Source: Gryganskiella cystojenkinii (taxonomy: Eukaryota; Mortierellomycota; Mortierellomycetes; Mortierellales; Mortierellaceae). Taken from it: a stretch of 25,616 bases of DNA. The notes beneath the pieces were generated by a model. The model was not told the origin of the DNA. It saw only the letters and a list, made by a program, of their open reading frames with translations, and made no database searches. Position 1 is the stretch's first letter, and each line of letters starts with the position of its first letter. Positions 11,299 through 20,108 of the stretch are shown piece after piece. The DNA is taken from NCBI GenBank assembly GCA_015852425.1, contig JAAAIG010000450.1, positions 5,230 to 30,845 of the forward strand. Reading direction: 5' to 3'. Both the position numbers and the translations under genes were made by a program.

Positions 11299-11773
11299 AA
11301 AAGTTTCTCTGATGAACGACATTCGGACACGATGTGCACACACATAACGTATACAAAGCCCCGAAATTGTTAGATTAGAGAAGATCCACCCAAAACAGTC
11401 AAGAAAAGCTGGAGTGTGTTCACTATACTCCACTGTTCCCCGAGCTACCTCCACAATGCACCCGTACTCTGTGCAGATCACCACCACCGACAAATAAAGA
11501 AGGCAGGAGCGAAAACATTTCCAACGTGTAAAGTGAAGGCTAGAAGGAATGGGTGCGGCATGTTCTCCAACAAATCCATCATTCTGCAGTGGATATGTTA
11601 CCAGGATCATGGGGTCTCGACACTGCAAGTCACACTTTCCCACTGTGAGCTGTACTAATACCCAAACCCAGCCTCGGTAGTGTTGAGACATTAGAGAACG
11701 ACAGCTGTGAATTACACTGACGAACTTGTTCAGCCTCATGGCGAGAGTGTCGAGAAGAAGAAAAACAGGGGAA
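11299..11773. repeat. Direct duplication, copy 1 (left of the N gap)
   Basis: This ~475-bp block repeats at 11946-12419 with an offset of 647 then 646 bp, so there is a one-base indel. Identity is very high over the first ~340 bp, with only a few single-base differences (for example GTGTAAAG versus GTGCAAAG), and lower around 11640-11670. The minus frame (GEHAAPIPSSLHF, KCFRSCLLYLSVVVICTEYG, FLDCFGWIFSNLTISGLCI) and a plus frame are open in both copies. Neither starts with ATG, and the frames shift relative to each other just beyond the block, so I do not call a gene. Left of the copy, 11233-11298 carries sequence similar to 12424-12480 (GACTTACCA, CTTGGAAGG-like, TTGAAAGGAA), so the real unit probably continues on both sides. 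Confidence 0.85.
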
Positions 11774-11945
11774 NNNNNNNNNNNNNNNNNNNNNNNNNNN
11801 NNNNNNNNNNNNNNNNNNNNNNNNNNNNNNNNNNNNNNNNNNNNNNNNNNNNNNNNNNNNNNNNNNNNNNNNNNNNNNNNNNNNNNNNNNNNNNNNNNNN
11901 NNNNNNNNNNNNNNNNNNNNNNNNNNNNNNNNNNNNNNNNNNNNN
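11774..11945. other. Assembly gap (172 N)
   Basis: A run of 172 N lies exactly between the two copies of the ~647-bp duplication. It probably marks a tandem repeat that the assembler could not close, so the copy number here may be more than two. Confidence 0.98.
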
Positions 11946-12419
11946 AAAAGTTTCTCTGATGAACGACATTCGGACACGATGTGCACACACATAACGTATA
12001 CAAAGCCCCGAAATTGTTAGATTAGAGAAGATCCACCCAAAACAGTCAAGAAAAGCTGGAGTGTGTTCACTATACTCCACTGTTCCCCGAGCTACCTCCA
12101 CAATGCACCCGTACTCTGTGCAGATCACCACCACCGACAAATAAAGAAGGCAGGAGCGAAAACATTTCCAACGTGCAAAGTGAAGGCTAGAAGGAATGGG
12201 TGCGGCATGTTCTCCAACAGATCCATCATTCTGCAGTGGATATATTACCAGGATCATGGGGTCTCGACACTGCAAGTCACACTTTCCCACTGCGGACTGT
12301 TCTAAACGCAGACCCGGCCTCGGTAGTGTTGAGACATTAGAGAACGACAGCTGTGAATTACACTGACGAACTTGTTCAGCCTCATGGCGAGAGTGTCGAG
12401 AAGAAGAAAAACAGGGGAA
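11946..12419. repeat. Direct duplication, copy 2 (right of the N gap)
   Basis: Second copy of the block at 11299-11773. It is followed at 12420-12480 by sequence (GACTTACCAGC, then GGACTTGGAAGG) that resembles the left flank of copy 1, as expected when a tandem array is cut at different points. On the minus strand this flank contains a donor-like GGTAAGTC. Confidence 0.85.
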
Positions 12420-12575
12420 GATAGGACTTACCAGCAACGGACTTGGAAGGAGTGATTGATTGAAAGGAAAGAAAAAGGTTTGATTCACGCGTTTGTGTCT
12501 TTTATGGCGCGTTTGCTTCCGTGACTACGTCACCAATTCGACAAGTCTGCATTTGCTAGATGTCTGACTAAAATA

Positions 12576-12655
12576 GGAAACAGACTCTAGATTTTTTTTT
12601 TTTTTTTTTTTTATTAGCGCTTTGTCTGCCACCAAAAGGGAAACAGACTCTAGAT
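12576..12655 (-). mobile_element. Tiny poly(A)-tailed retro-insertion with 17-bp target-site duplication
   Basis: The 17-base sequence GGAAACAGACTCTAGAT occurs perfectly at 12576-12592 and again at 12639-12655. Between the copies lie 46 bp: 20 T followed by 26 bp (ATTAGCGCTTTGTCTGCC...AAAAG). Read on the minus strand, this is a short RNA-like sequence with a 20-A tail, flanked by a target-site duplication. That is the hallmark of target-primed reverse transcription, as done by LINE machinery. The 26-bp body is too short to assign to a source transcript; it may be a heavily 5'-truncated LINE or mRNA tail. Confidence 0.8.
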
Positions 12656-13630
12656 CTTGATCTTGCTCTGTCCAATCGACAGGTGCTATTCGTTTGACGC
12701 TAGGTGCAATAGGCACAGGCGATCGCAATCGTCAGCACGCCTAACACCAACCAACGACCACACCCGTAAATTTGTAAGTTGTTTTTTCATGTGTTATCTG
12801 GCGCGACTCCTTGCGGTCTTGATCTTTTTCAGTCTTTTGGTGATTTCCACAAAACCAAGCATCCAGTTCTCTTTTCTTTTCATTTAGCATGAATCAAAGA
12901 AAGCGAGATACAGGGACGTCAGGCCTTTTCGGGCCCGAAAAAGAAGAGTTTGTTGGCTCGAAGAAGACAGGAGGGATGCATACAGATACCGTGTGCTTGT
13001 TTGTGCTCTTTGTCCTGTCTGAATTTTTCTTTGTCCATCTCTCCATAATCTGTTATTTGTGGTGTGACATGAGCGAGTCTTTGTGGTCCTGCACGCCGAC
13101 CATCCTCGGAATAGTAGTAAGGTATCAATTCTTTTGGCGATTTGCACAAATAAAAATCACTTAGCAAGTCTATTCGCAAAGAATATTCCAGTTTTTTTTT
13201 TCCTTTTGCCGTGGACAAAGCCCTTGTTGTACAGTACAGTACCGTCCAATAATCTCGCTCTTTGTGTCCTGCATTCCGACCGTTTCCACAAAAACAATCA
13301 CTGGACAAGTCAGCCTGCAAGAAGAACACCATGCTTTTCCTTTCTTTCAATTCGGCGTGGACAAAGAAAGTGGCGGCTGGTCGCCCGCTGGTGTGCTTGT
13401 TGGAGAAAGGGATGCAAAAAGCAAAATACCGGATGGTCGTTCTTTTGAGTGACGCTTGGAGATTCTTCTTCAGACCAGACCGACCTCACAAATCGCCTGC
13501 AAGCTCCTTCCTGGACAAGGAAGTATCCCCTTCCCCTCGTCCTCGACTCGTTCTTCCCTCCCATCCGAAAACAATCTCGCCGTTACCTGCAAGGTCGCGC
13601 TTGTAAACAAGAACACTTTGATTGCCGTCG
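12656..13630. other. Gene-poor stretch with degenerate ~180-bp direct repeats
   Basis: No ATG-led gene model convinces me here. Two diverged segments, starting at 13079 and 13259, share in order: TTTGTGGTCCTGCA/TTTGTGTCCTGCA, CCGACC, CACAAA, AATCACT, CAAGTC and CGTGGACAAAG. A weaker third relative starts near 12811 (TTTGGTGATTTCCACAAAACC). A 91-codon ATG-led frame at 13331-13606 (a Phe/Lys/Arg-rich product) has no recognisable motif. Confidence 0.4.
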
Positions 13631-14215
13631 ATGGAACTGTCCTTTTCATCGACAGATACGGAGCCTGAAGCTGTGTTCACATATTTCAAGTGTCGCTGTC
13701 CCGAAGTCTGGATGGGTTGGTAAGTGTCATGCTTGACTTGAAGAGCATTCATCGCCGCCATCTTTGTTATGTTGTCAACCCCCCCCCCCCCACACACACA
13801 CACACACACATTGCTAACATCATTTTTGTTGTCTTTGTTTCATAGTCGAGGTAACGCATGTCACATAGAGACTGTTGCTGACACTTGTCCCATCAAAACA
13901 TATAGAGCCTTCAACGACTTACAGTCCACATGCCTGGATAGGGTGGTAAGTAAGCATTTTTTAATTGTCAAAAAACATCTTGCCAACAGCCCTTCCTTGT
14001 TACCTTTCATTCACGGTTCGAGGTCATACATGCGAGCCGAACATATTGACATTGCTCGACTTATCCGTACCATCAACGCGCATGGAACCGGAAGCGGTCA
14101 ACAATCCTCAAGCGTTGCTGTCTCCCTATGTGGTAGTTGTGTAAGGTGTCTCTTTTCCGGTAAGTCAAGCTTGATTGAACATATTTTTAACCACTTCCTG
14201 TCAACACAGTTCTAA
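13631..14215 (+). CDS. Putative small Cys-containing protein, two exons (tentative)
   Basis: I do not recognise this protein and give it low confidence. Joining 13631-13719 to 13846-14215 across a GT-AG intron (donor TTGGTAAGTG, acceptor TTTGTTTCATAG) keeps phase and gives 152 residues ending in TAA. The ATG is the first in frame after a stop at 13604-13606. Near the exon junction the product has a cysteine cluster (FKCRCPEVWMGCRGNACH, then TC and TCLDR) that could bind zinc. The C-terminal part is basic, without clear domains. The intron contains a 13-C run and a (CA)10 microsatellite. Alternatives are a chance open frame or a decayed mobile-element gene; a good donor also lies at 13946 within the second exon. 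Confidence 0.3.
13779..13810 (+). repeat. Poly(C) and (CA)10 microsatellite
   Basis: Thirteen C residues run directly into ten CA units. The tract lies in the proposed intron of the small candidate gene. Confidence 0.95.
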
Positions 14216-14610
14216 CGACTTTCCTGTCACTTTGCATGCATAGCCTGGAAAACAGGAAAGTGTCACCCCCCGTACCCTCGATCCAAGAAGGCATTCTCAA
14301 GGGCATGCCTTGTTTACAATGCGTAGAAGAAAACTATCGTTCAAAGCGATAATTGAAGTTCTACTGCAAGCTATCCTTTGCTTACGTCTGGCTCCAAGTA
14401 GACGAAGTACTACAAGTTTTAGGCTCGCGACAGCCTTCTATAGTAACGAATAAGGGGATATGAATAGTCTCCGCATTTGTAGCCATCACCACAGACGCTG
14501 TTCTGCAAACTAATTCTTAAGACATACATATAAGAAACATTATGCCTAGAGAAGCGACAAAAGCACACTCGTCATATATACTTTCTATTTGTTCCTCGTC
14601 TACTGTTTAA
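14216..14610. other. Intergenic, downstream of the serine hydrolase
   Basis: I see no gene in this stretch. It should contain the 3' untranslated region of the minus-strand hydrolase, whose stop is at 14611-14613. AT-rich sequence at 14520-14590 (ACATACATATAAGAAAC, TCATATATAC) is compatible with polyadenylation signals on the minus strand. Confidence 0.4.
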
Positions 14611-16410
14611 TTACTCCTCCTTCTCTATGGTAGTCATCGCAAGCCTCTTGAATATGGCAACTTCATTGAAAAAATCACCTTTGATTTCCAAAGTATCCAT
14701 CTGACCACTCAATCCAGTGCACATGGTCACCGTACCATTCATAGCCATCGCGAAGGACTTGAATTGGACCCTGTAAGAGTCATAATGGTAATGCCCCAGC
14801 TTAGCCTCCCATTCTAACCACTCGATACTCAGGTGCTCCTCTTTGGTCTCAGGATCCTGTACCAATTTGATTGAAATATCTCCATGAACTGGGCTCGAGA
14901 AATCTCCAACGCAGGAGTCCAAACTGCGAGAGGCAGTTGTTCCCTCGATGCGCTCGGGAAGATCCTCCGATCCTTCAGCAGCCAGGCGATCTTCTTCGTA
15001 GAAGGACTTTGTTTTCTCAATTCCACGCTCTATCCAGTCCATAGTCACAGGAAGGTTGAGAATCTGGTCGATGCAGAGGTGAACGATGGCGTCAGTTAAT
15101 CCGGAGCTGTTCGTGTTGTTCATCACGCCGATCACTAGGTCCGAGTCGGGCAACAAGTAGAGTTGTGAGATATAACCGGGAATAAACCCACCTAGCAAAG
15201 AGGATGGAGTATTGTATGGTCAGTAGAAGACAGTTGTCTCATTATCTCCCTCAAGAAAAAGAGCCAACTTACTGTGTCGGTAAACGGCTTGTCCCTTGAA
15301 CGTATCGATCATCCATCCCATGCCATAAGTTAAGACTGGAGCATTCTCAAGATCGCGTTTGGGTCTAGCCATGATCGAGTGACCCTTCAATACCTCCTTG
15401 GTCGTCTCCTCGTTCAATACCTGCTTGCCGTCTACTCTGCCTCGATTCATGATTGCATTGCCGAAATTGACAAGGTCCGTAATGTCAGCGTACAAACTAG
15501 AGCCTGCCGAATGAGCATCAAAGTCATCGCCAATAGGCCCTTCTTCAAACAGTCCTTCAATAGCATTCTCAAAAGAGTCACTCGTGAAAGGAACGGAGTG
15601 GTTGGGAGTCTTTGCCATCTTGAGAGGGGAGAAGTCTGTGTTGTGGAGACCAAGAGGCTTGAGCACTTTAGTCCTGACGATGTCTTCGTATTTCATTCCT
15701 GCGACACTGGCGGCGGCCTCTCCTGCGACGCCGTAAAGAACATTGCTATAGTTGGTCGTGGAAGTCAGCTTGCTTGGCATGTCGATGTGCCTCAACCGCT
15801 TAATCAGCTCTTGTCGAGGAGTCTTGTTCCTGAACCAGCTCATTGTCATGTCAGGCAGGTTCTATTCATGGAATAGAGTTTTACGAGCTAAGTTAAGCTG
15901 CGGGGGAGTCAAATTGCATTGCATTATATTAGGTAGACGAAGGAGGGGTTTGCATACAGTGCGATGGGATAGTAAATCCAACATGGTCAATTGCTTGGTC
16001 AGGACAGGATCCTTCAGCTCGAACTCTGGAAGATACTTGTTGACAGGTGTCTTATCCCAGTCCATCTTGCCCTCTGCGACCAGCTCGCCAACAGCAACAG
16101 CCGTGTACGCCTTCGTGATAGAGGCGATAGGCATCAAGGTCTGGGTAGAAAATAGAGGAACCAGGTTAATTGTCTTTTTCATTCATCTCTGTACCCTCTT
16201 TTGGCTCTGCATTACCCGTAAACGCTTTACCTCCTTGGTAACAGGATCCTGCTTGTTCCTTTTGCCGAATCCTTCCGCGAAAATAATCTCGTTCTTTTGA
16301 ATGATCCCAACAGATAAACCTGCAACGCCTCCTTTTTGCCTGGCAGCCTCGATTGAGTCTCGTAGCTTGGCAAGGACTTCAGAACGGTCGACGGAGTGAT
16401 CGGTGGTCAT
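14611..16410 (-). CDS. Serine hydrolase, class C beta-lactamase/esterase fold, 4 exons, 510 aa
   Basis: Member of the beta-lactamase-related serine hydrolases (class C penicillinase, EstB-type esterase, D-aminopeptidase, LovD-like). Exons in transcript order: 16410-16231, 16140-15958, 15861-15273, 15191-14611. All three introns are GT-AG, phases agree, and the product is 510 residues. The SxxK motif is SITK with the nucleophile at Ser67 and Lys70, in the family context PIASITKAYTAVAVG. The second motif YxN is Tyr159-Ser-Asn161 (NYSNVLYGVAGE). The third motif is HSG at about 317-319, formed across the last intron (YRHSGFIPGY). LLSHRT before the second intron is also typical. The last ~150 residues resemble the beta-barrel DUF3471-type C-terminal domain often found after such hydrolases. 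No signal peptide is visible, which suggests a cytosolic enzyme. Substrate cannot be told: the fold covers esters, amides and acyl transfer. The start is the only upstream ATG in frame. Confidence 0.9.
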
Positions 16411-17184
16411 CGTTATAAATTGTTAAGGGTGTTGTTGAATCGAGGGCAAAAGGAGCTGTTGGCGTTAAGAAGAAATGCGACAATATGGCCTCCTCTTTAT
16501 AACCAAGTTTCCAGCGCTGTTCCTCAGGCAATGGCATCTCGCGTTTTGTACAACCAAAGAGCAAATTGTCAACAGCCGAATATTAGCCTTCTTCCTTTCT
16601 TGTCAACAAGCGGGATTATTCTGCTTGTTCAAAGTTTTTTTGGCTTATCCGAAGTTTCCTGGCCAATCACGTCCGACAGCAACAAGCGGTCAACAAGCGG
16701 TCCATCTAAGAAAGGGAGAGGGCTAATAAAATCCACGGGCGTTTGCACAGAGTTGCCGCAGCCGCCAAGTAAATGGGGCGAGGGGCGAGGTGACTTAGAA
16801 CCTTAGCGAGCAGGAAAGAGCCTCCGAATGGGTTAACCGAGGTCCTGAACCAAGGAGCACAACAATTGATTGGTCGACATAACCGTACTTCTCTAGAATG
16901 GACGCCAACAGAGTGACCAATAATTATCAACAGATATTCACACAGTCATGCCGCAGTCGCCAAAGTGAACTGCAGATGTTACTGCGGGCGAGTAAGTTCG
17001 AGCCCGAACAGGCTGACCGAAATACCTTAAGTAAAGATCACGACAACATTTGAACTTATCAGTAATCTCATAAACTCAATCCAAACCGCTTTGTGTTGTA
17101 CTGTAGAAAAAAATGTTGCGCTTATAGCGGTCTTCTTGAGGCACATCTTCGAAAGAAACAGAAGGCAAAAAAAAGTCAACTAAT
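16411..17184. other. Intergenic, upstream of the serine hydrolase
   Basis: No supportable gene. It should hold the hydrolase promoter near 16411-16700. Two ~29-bp imperfect direct repeats occur at 16745-16773 and 16940-16969 (GCCGCAGCCGCCAA versus GCCGCAGTCGCCAA, both preceded by CACAG). A short tandem CAACAAGCGGT lies at about 16680-16702. The right edge runs into a transposon-like terminal sequence at 17185. Confidence 0.4.
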
Positions 17185-17399
17185 CTAACCACGGACCAAT
17201 ATTTTTACCATATCCGCGGACCACGAAACGACCAATCTCACCGGGACTCGTTGTGATGGACAGATTAAGGAAGAGCGATGAACCAAGTGGTAAGGTACGC
17301 GATCCAGAGTAGTTTCTTAAAAGTGATGGGACCAAATGTTGATTCCAAATACCTGGAGCGACTTCGGAGACTAGTTTGGGAAGCGGGAGTACTATGTTG

Positions 17400-18465
17400 G
17401 GATAAGAGCGATCCGAGGAGGAGTTGCTGACAAGAGTGTCAGGATGAAGTGATCAGACCACAAGGATTTATGGTGTTTCTGCTAGCATTTCTTGTCATAC
17501 AACCGATTTGGCGGGGCAAGAAACTAACAGATGCTCCAGGTCCTCATCACACTTACGGCACAGAGGGTAGGGGTAAGTTCATGGTATGATCTGATGGAGA
17601 TTCTCCTTGCTGCTCATCTTGTAGTCTTAAAAAACGCCAGGGTGTTTTGCGGAATCGTTCAGGGGCAAAATATCTTCCAGAACGTGCAGGAGTATTTGTT
17701 CCTTGCTGCATGGTATCTGATGTATGTATGTAAGAGTTGTTCGCGCCAGAGCTTTTTTTTTTATCCAGTTGGTCTTGTCCGTCAAAACAGAAGGAAAGGG
17801 GCTGGTAGCACATGGATCCGAATCTAGATGAAAGGTTATGGAAGGCCTTGAGGAGTCAGAGAGCGTGCCATTTCCGACGGTTATGAGGTTCCAAAACTGT
17901 CGATATCCATTATGTGCTATTGGACGCGACCTCGACAAGGCGTTGCTCGACCACCATGCTCAAAGAGTCAGACTCGGATATCACGTGCTGAAGAATTGCC
18001 ACGGTGAAGATCGTTTGTTGATGCTCAGTATTGATGATACGAAGTCCTCCTCTAGCGTTAGGCACTTCTGCCGTACCCATGCTTGGGCGAGAAAGATGGT
18101 AGAACGGAGAGGCGAAAGGCAGTCCCAAGTCTTTCTCTCCGTGCATCCGGAGGACATGCCATAAGTGCGTCAGGAGAAGAGCGTTGATGATAAGTGAGCG
18201 ACCTGCAGCCGAAGATGGCGCTGTGAGTGAATTTTGTTGGTGATTCTGGTCTTGTCCAGGTGCGTTTCAAAGAAGCGGTTGAGTTGTTTGCTGTCATAGA
18301 CAATAGGAAAATCGAGGTACTTTTCTGTTTATGCTGAGGTGTGATGGCACCACGGGACTCTCTCGGGAAACCAAAGTCTTGTGAACGTTCAATCGTGCAT
18401 TAGAGGCCGCGCCATACTCATAAAAAATCCTGTTCAATTCCTGCCTTTAAGGATCCACATCGACG
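17400..18465 (-). pseudogene. Non-LTR retrotransposon (LINE) reverse-transcriptase C-terminal remnant
   Basis: Read on the minus strand in pieces, this is the second half of a LINE ORF2. In order: RIFYEYGAASNARLNVHKT (about 18390-18450, the RT thumb-side motif with ASNARLN..KT); KYLDFPIVYDSKQLNRFFE (about 18270-18325); after a frameshift near 18215, AGRSLIINALLLTHLWHVLR and later GGLRIINTEHQQTIF (to 17910); then after stops, LCRKCDEDLEHLLVSCPAKS (about 17505-17566), the Cys-Cys-His-Cys knuckle typical of the ORF2 C-terminus. Stops interrupt it at 17910-17912 and several places further on, one where TGA replaces the expected Trp in SVVWQEM. It is dead. The YADD catalytic region and the endonuclease are absent. 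These motifs suggest a fungal L1/Tad-like clade, but I cannot place it more exactly. Confidence 0.8.
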
Positions 18466-18627
18466 GCGAGATCGTTCGAATAGGCGACGATCAATTTGAC
18501 TCACAAAACTTCCTTGATACCTTTTATAACCGCCGATACCTGGACCGACGCCAGAAACTCCTCGAAATCCAAATGGAAGAGGCCTGGGTAAACGGTGGTG
18601 CAATGTGTCCGTTGTGTGGATATTGAA
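18460..18627 (+). other. Coding-like plus-strand fragment ending in CPLCGY
   Basis: Just beyond the LINE remnant, and on the opposite strand, a frame of about 55 codons with protein-like composition ends in a stop at 18625-18627. It reads IDGEIVRIGDDQFDSQNF, then FYNRRYLDRRQKLLEIQ, then EEAWVNGGAMCPLCGY. There is no ATG at its start; a plausible AG acceptor (TTTAAGG) lies near 18453. It could be the 3' exon of a gene carried by or captured in the element, or part of another retroelement protein. I do not recognise it. Confidence 0.3.
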
Positions 18628-18754
18628 ATGAAACCGGGTAGCGAAGAAGAGAATACTGGAAAGGAAGTTTACCCTATAAAAAGGTATAAAAAAGGATGAT
18701 AGTCGTCCAAAAACTTGAAGGTAAAAATGAAAATATGCTAGCTGAAGCAAAAGT

Positions 18755-18827
18755 GTTTGTACTCGGACTTGAACCGAGGACCGTCTGTGTGTTAGACAGA
18801 CGTGATAACCAACTACACCATACAAAC
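18755..18827 (-). tRNA. tRNA-Val(AAC)
   Basis: On the minus strand this 73-nt sequence folds as a full cloverleaf. The acceptor stem is GTTTGTA/TACAAAC. The anticodon stem TCTGT/ACAGA encloses loop CTAACAC, giving anticodon AAC (valine). The T stem CTCGG/CCGAG encloses TTCAAGT. There is no intron. A TTTT run follows the 3' end (plus strand AAAA at about 18748-18751), fitting RNA polymerase III termination. Confidence 0.93.
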
Positions 18828-18984
18828 TTAAATTCCAGATATCTATCAGGTTTTTAGATTGCTCTTGAACCTACAATCCTGATCCTCACCAAGAATCACA
18901 TGACGATGATACTTGTCACGTGATTTGTCTTGTTGTTAATCTTCCAAAATCATCTCGAATTTCTGCGTTAACATCAAATAACAT

Positions 18985-19067
18985 CCGAAAATAGCTCAGT
19001 TGGTAGAGCGGGAGACTGTAGTTTGTCTGTCATCTCTAGGTCCCTGGTTCAAATCCGGGTTTTCGGA
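18985..19067 (+). tRNA. tRNA-Tyr(GTA) with 10-nt intron
   Basis: The acceptor stem CCGAAAA/TTTTCGG is followed by TA and the D arm GCTC...GAGC. The anticodon stem GGAGA/TCTCT encloses CTGTAG, then a 10-nt intron (TTTGTCTGTC), then A. The anticodon is GTA and the intron sits one base after it, the standard place for nuclear tRNA-Tyr introns. The T arm is CCTGG-TTCAAAT-CCGGG. A TTTT terminator lies at 19072-19075. It is divergent from tRNA-Val, with a ~157-bp spacer. Confidence 0.93.
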
Positions 19068-19134
19068 TTACCTTTTGCACTTTCACTAGGTGAAATTGCT
19101 TTTTGGACTAATCTCATGGTCGTTTGTTAGTTAA

Positions 19135-19679
19135 CCACCGACCAATATTTTTACCTTATCCACAGACCTCACCTTAACCGCCGACCGCGAAATCTTATCC
19201 AACGACCAATCTCCCGTTTACTCGCACCTTTGAAGACTACTTCAGTCGTCGTCGGTCAATACGTTTCCAACAAGGCAGAAGAGGCGTTCACTGGCTGCCA
19301 ATGATGCTTGAATGTGAAAAAGACTTGAACACTGGGGATAAGCAATTGTGCCTTAGAGGCAGGACCATACTCATAAAAGATCCGGTTCAATTCTTGCCAT
19401 TATGGAAAGAAAAGGAAGTGTTTATTTCAAGAGGATATATGTTAATTTCAAAACTGACACTAGGACTTGCACTCCTAAAACGAAAAGAACGGCAGGACAG
19501 AGAAAGAACGAACTTCAAATCAAAAAGAGATGGTAGTCATCGAGCACACATGTTTGTACTGCTTGTCGGTCGTTAAGGAATTCCTGGTCGAAAGCTAAGC
19601 AAAAAAAATGGTCGGCATCTTAACATGAGGTGGTCGGCGGTTAAGTCGCCTGAAAAGGAAGGTAAAAATGGGTCGGCGA
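19135..19679. mobile_element. Composite repeat B: TTAA-flanked element with imperfect terminal inverted repeats
   Basis: TTAA at 19131-19134 and TTAA at 19680-19683 bound a 545-bp element. The left end (CCACCGACCAATATTTTTAC...) and the reverse complement of the right end (TCGCCGACCCATTTTTACC...) are imperfect inverted repeats. Each also holds a second, inner copy of TTAACCGCCGACC about 40 bp in (19174 on the left, around 19631-19644 on the right). TTAA duplication is typical of piggyBac-like and Kolobok-like elements. There is no transposase, so this would be a non-autonomous derivative. Its interior holds a LINE fragment shared with repeat A. Confidence 0.6.
19255..19415 (-). pseudogene. Short LINE reverse-transcriptase fragment inside repeat B
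   Basis: Minus-strand reading gives ELNRIFYEYGPASKAQL, which matches the ELNRIFYEYGAASNARL block of the LINE remnant in repeat A. DNA identity is also clear (for example CCATACTCATAAAA in both). The reading is out of step soon after. The fragment is too short and broken to have function. Confidence 0.65.
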
Positions 19680-19683
19680 TTAA

Positions 19684-20108
19684 TTGTTGTCTCCTGGTCT
19701 GGCCTACTATTCAATGGGAGGCTAAATCATTTCACTCCTTTCCTATTTACCTCTCTCTCTTTCTTATGTTAAAACACGGTGGAAGACGGCGTCTAAGAAG
19801 GAAGGCAAGAGTTGAAGCAATATATGCCAAAGGAGTTCCACGGATAGATAAGTGGTAAGAATCACATCTTTTGTACGAGTAAAAGAAAAGATCTTTGAAT
19901 CTTTTGTAGTGCTTTACTGAACTGTTGATAGCGATGTAGGCTGTTGCAGAGGAGGAGATGTTGATGAAAGCAAAGGGATGAAAGCAAAGGGATGAAAGCA
20001 AAGGGATGAAATAAAAGCACGACTTTTTGTTTGAGATCCAGCATGGAAGGAAGCATCCTGATGTTAAACAAAACAGTTCTAGAGCCTCTTCGAGTCGATA
20101 TCGGTCTC
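19684..20108. other. Intergenic with a 14-bp tandem repeat
   Basis: No supportable gene. GATGAAAGCAAAGG is repeated three times in perfect tandem from 19963 to about 20004, followed by a partial fourth copy. It lies just downstream (in the minus sense) of the DBP5-like pseudogene stop. A 30-codon ATG frame at 19766-19858 with a basic product has no other support. Confidence 0.6.

Larger units (their letters stand above)
17185..18733. mobile_element. Composite repeat A: left terminal repeat plus dead LINE
   Basis: The left edge (17185-17250: CTAACCACGGACCAATATTT, then TTTACC and GCGGACCACGAAACGACC) matches the left terminal repeat of repeat B at 19131-19210. The body contains LINE reverse-transcriptase remains in minus orientation. 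The right edge (AAGGTAAAAATG at about 18720) matches part of the inverted terminus of repeat B (AAGGTAAAAATGGGTCGGCG), but the outermost bases are missing. The right end stops about 20 bp from the 3' end of the tRNA-Val gene. The outer limits are approximate. Whether this is one element or a nest of insertions cannot be settled from one locus. Confidence 0.55.

Noticed and set aside
11416..11658. 80-residue plus-strand frame repeated at 12063-12305
   Set aside because: Both begin with GTG, and their agreement only reflects the DNA duplication. Differences between copies do not favour synonymous sites.
11736..12488. Long minus-strand open frame through duplication copy 2 and the N gap
   Set aside because: It starts at GTG rather than ATG and runs through 172 N, so its length is partly artificial. 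The matching frame in copy 1 is shifted relative to its flank.
19470..19500. tRNA-derived SINE B-box (AGGACTTGCACTCCT on the plus strand)
   Set aside because: Only a weak B-box-like match; no A-box at proper spacing and no cloverleaf could be drawn.
19766..19858. Small basic ORF, possible first exon with donor at TGGTAAGA
   Set aside because: Only 30 codons, no acceptor that leads to a sensible second exon, and no recognised motif.
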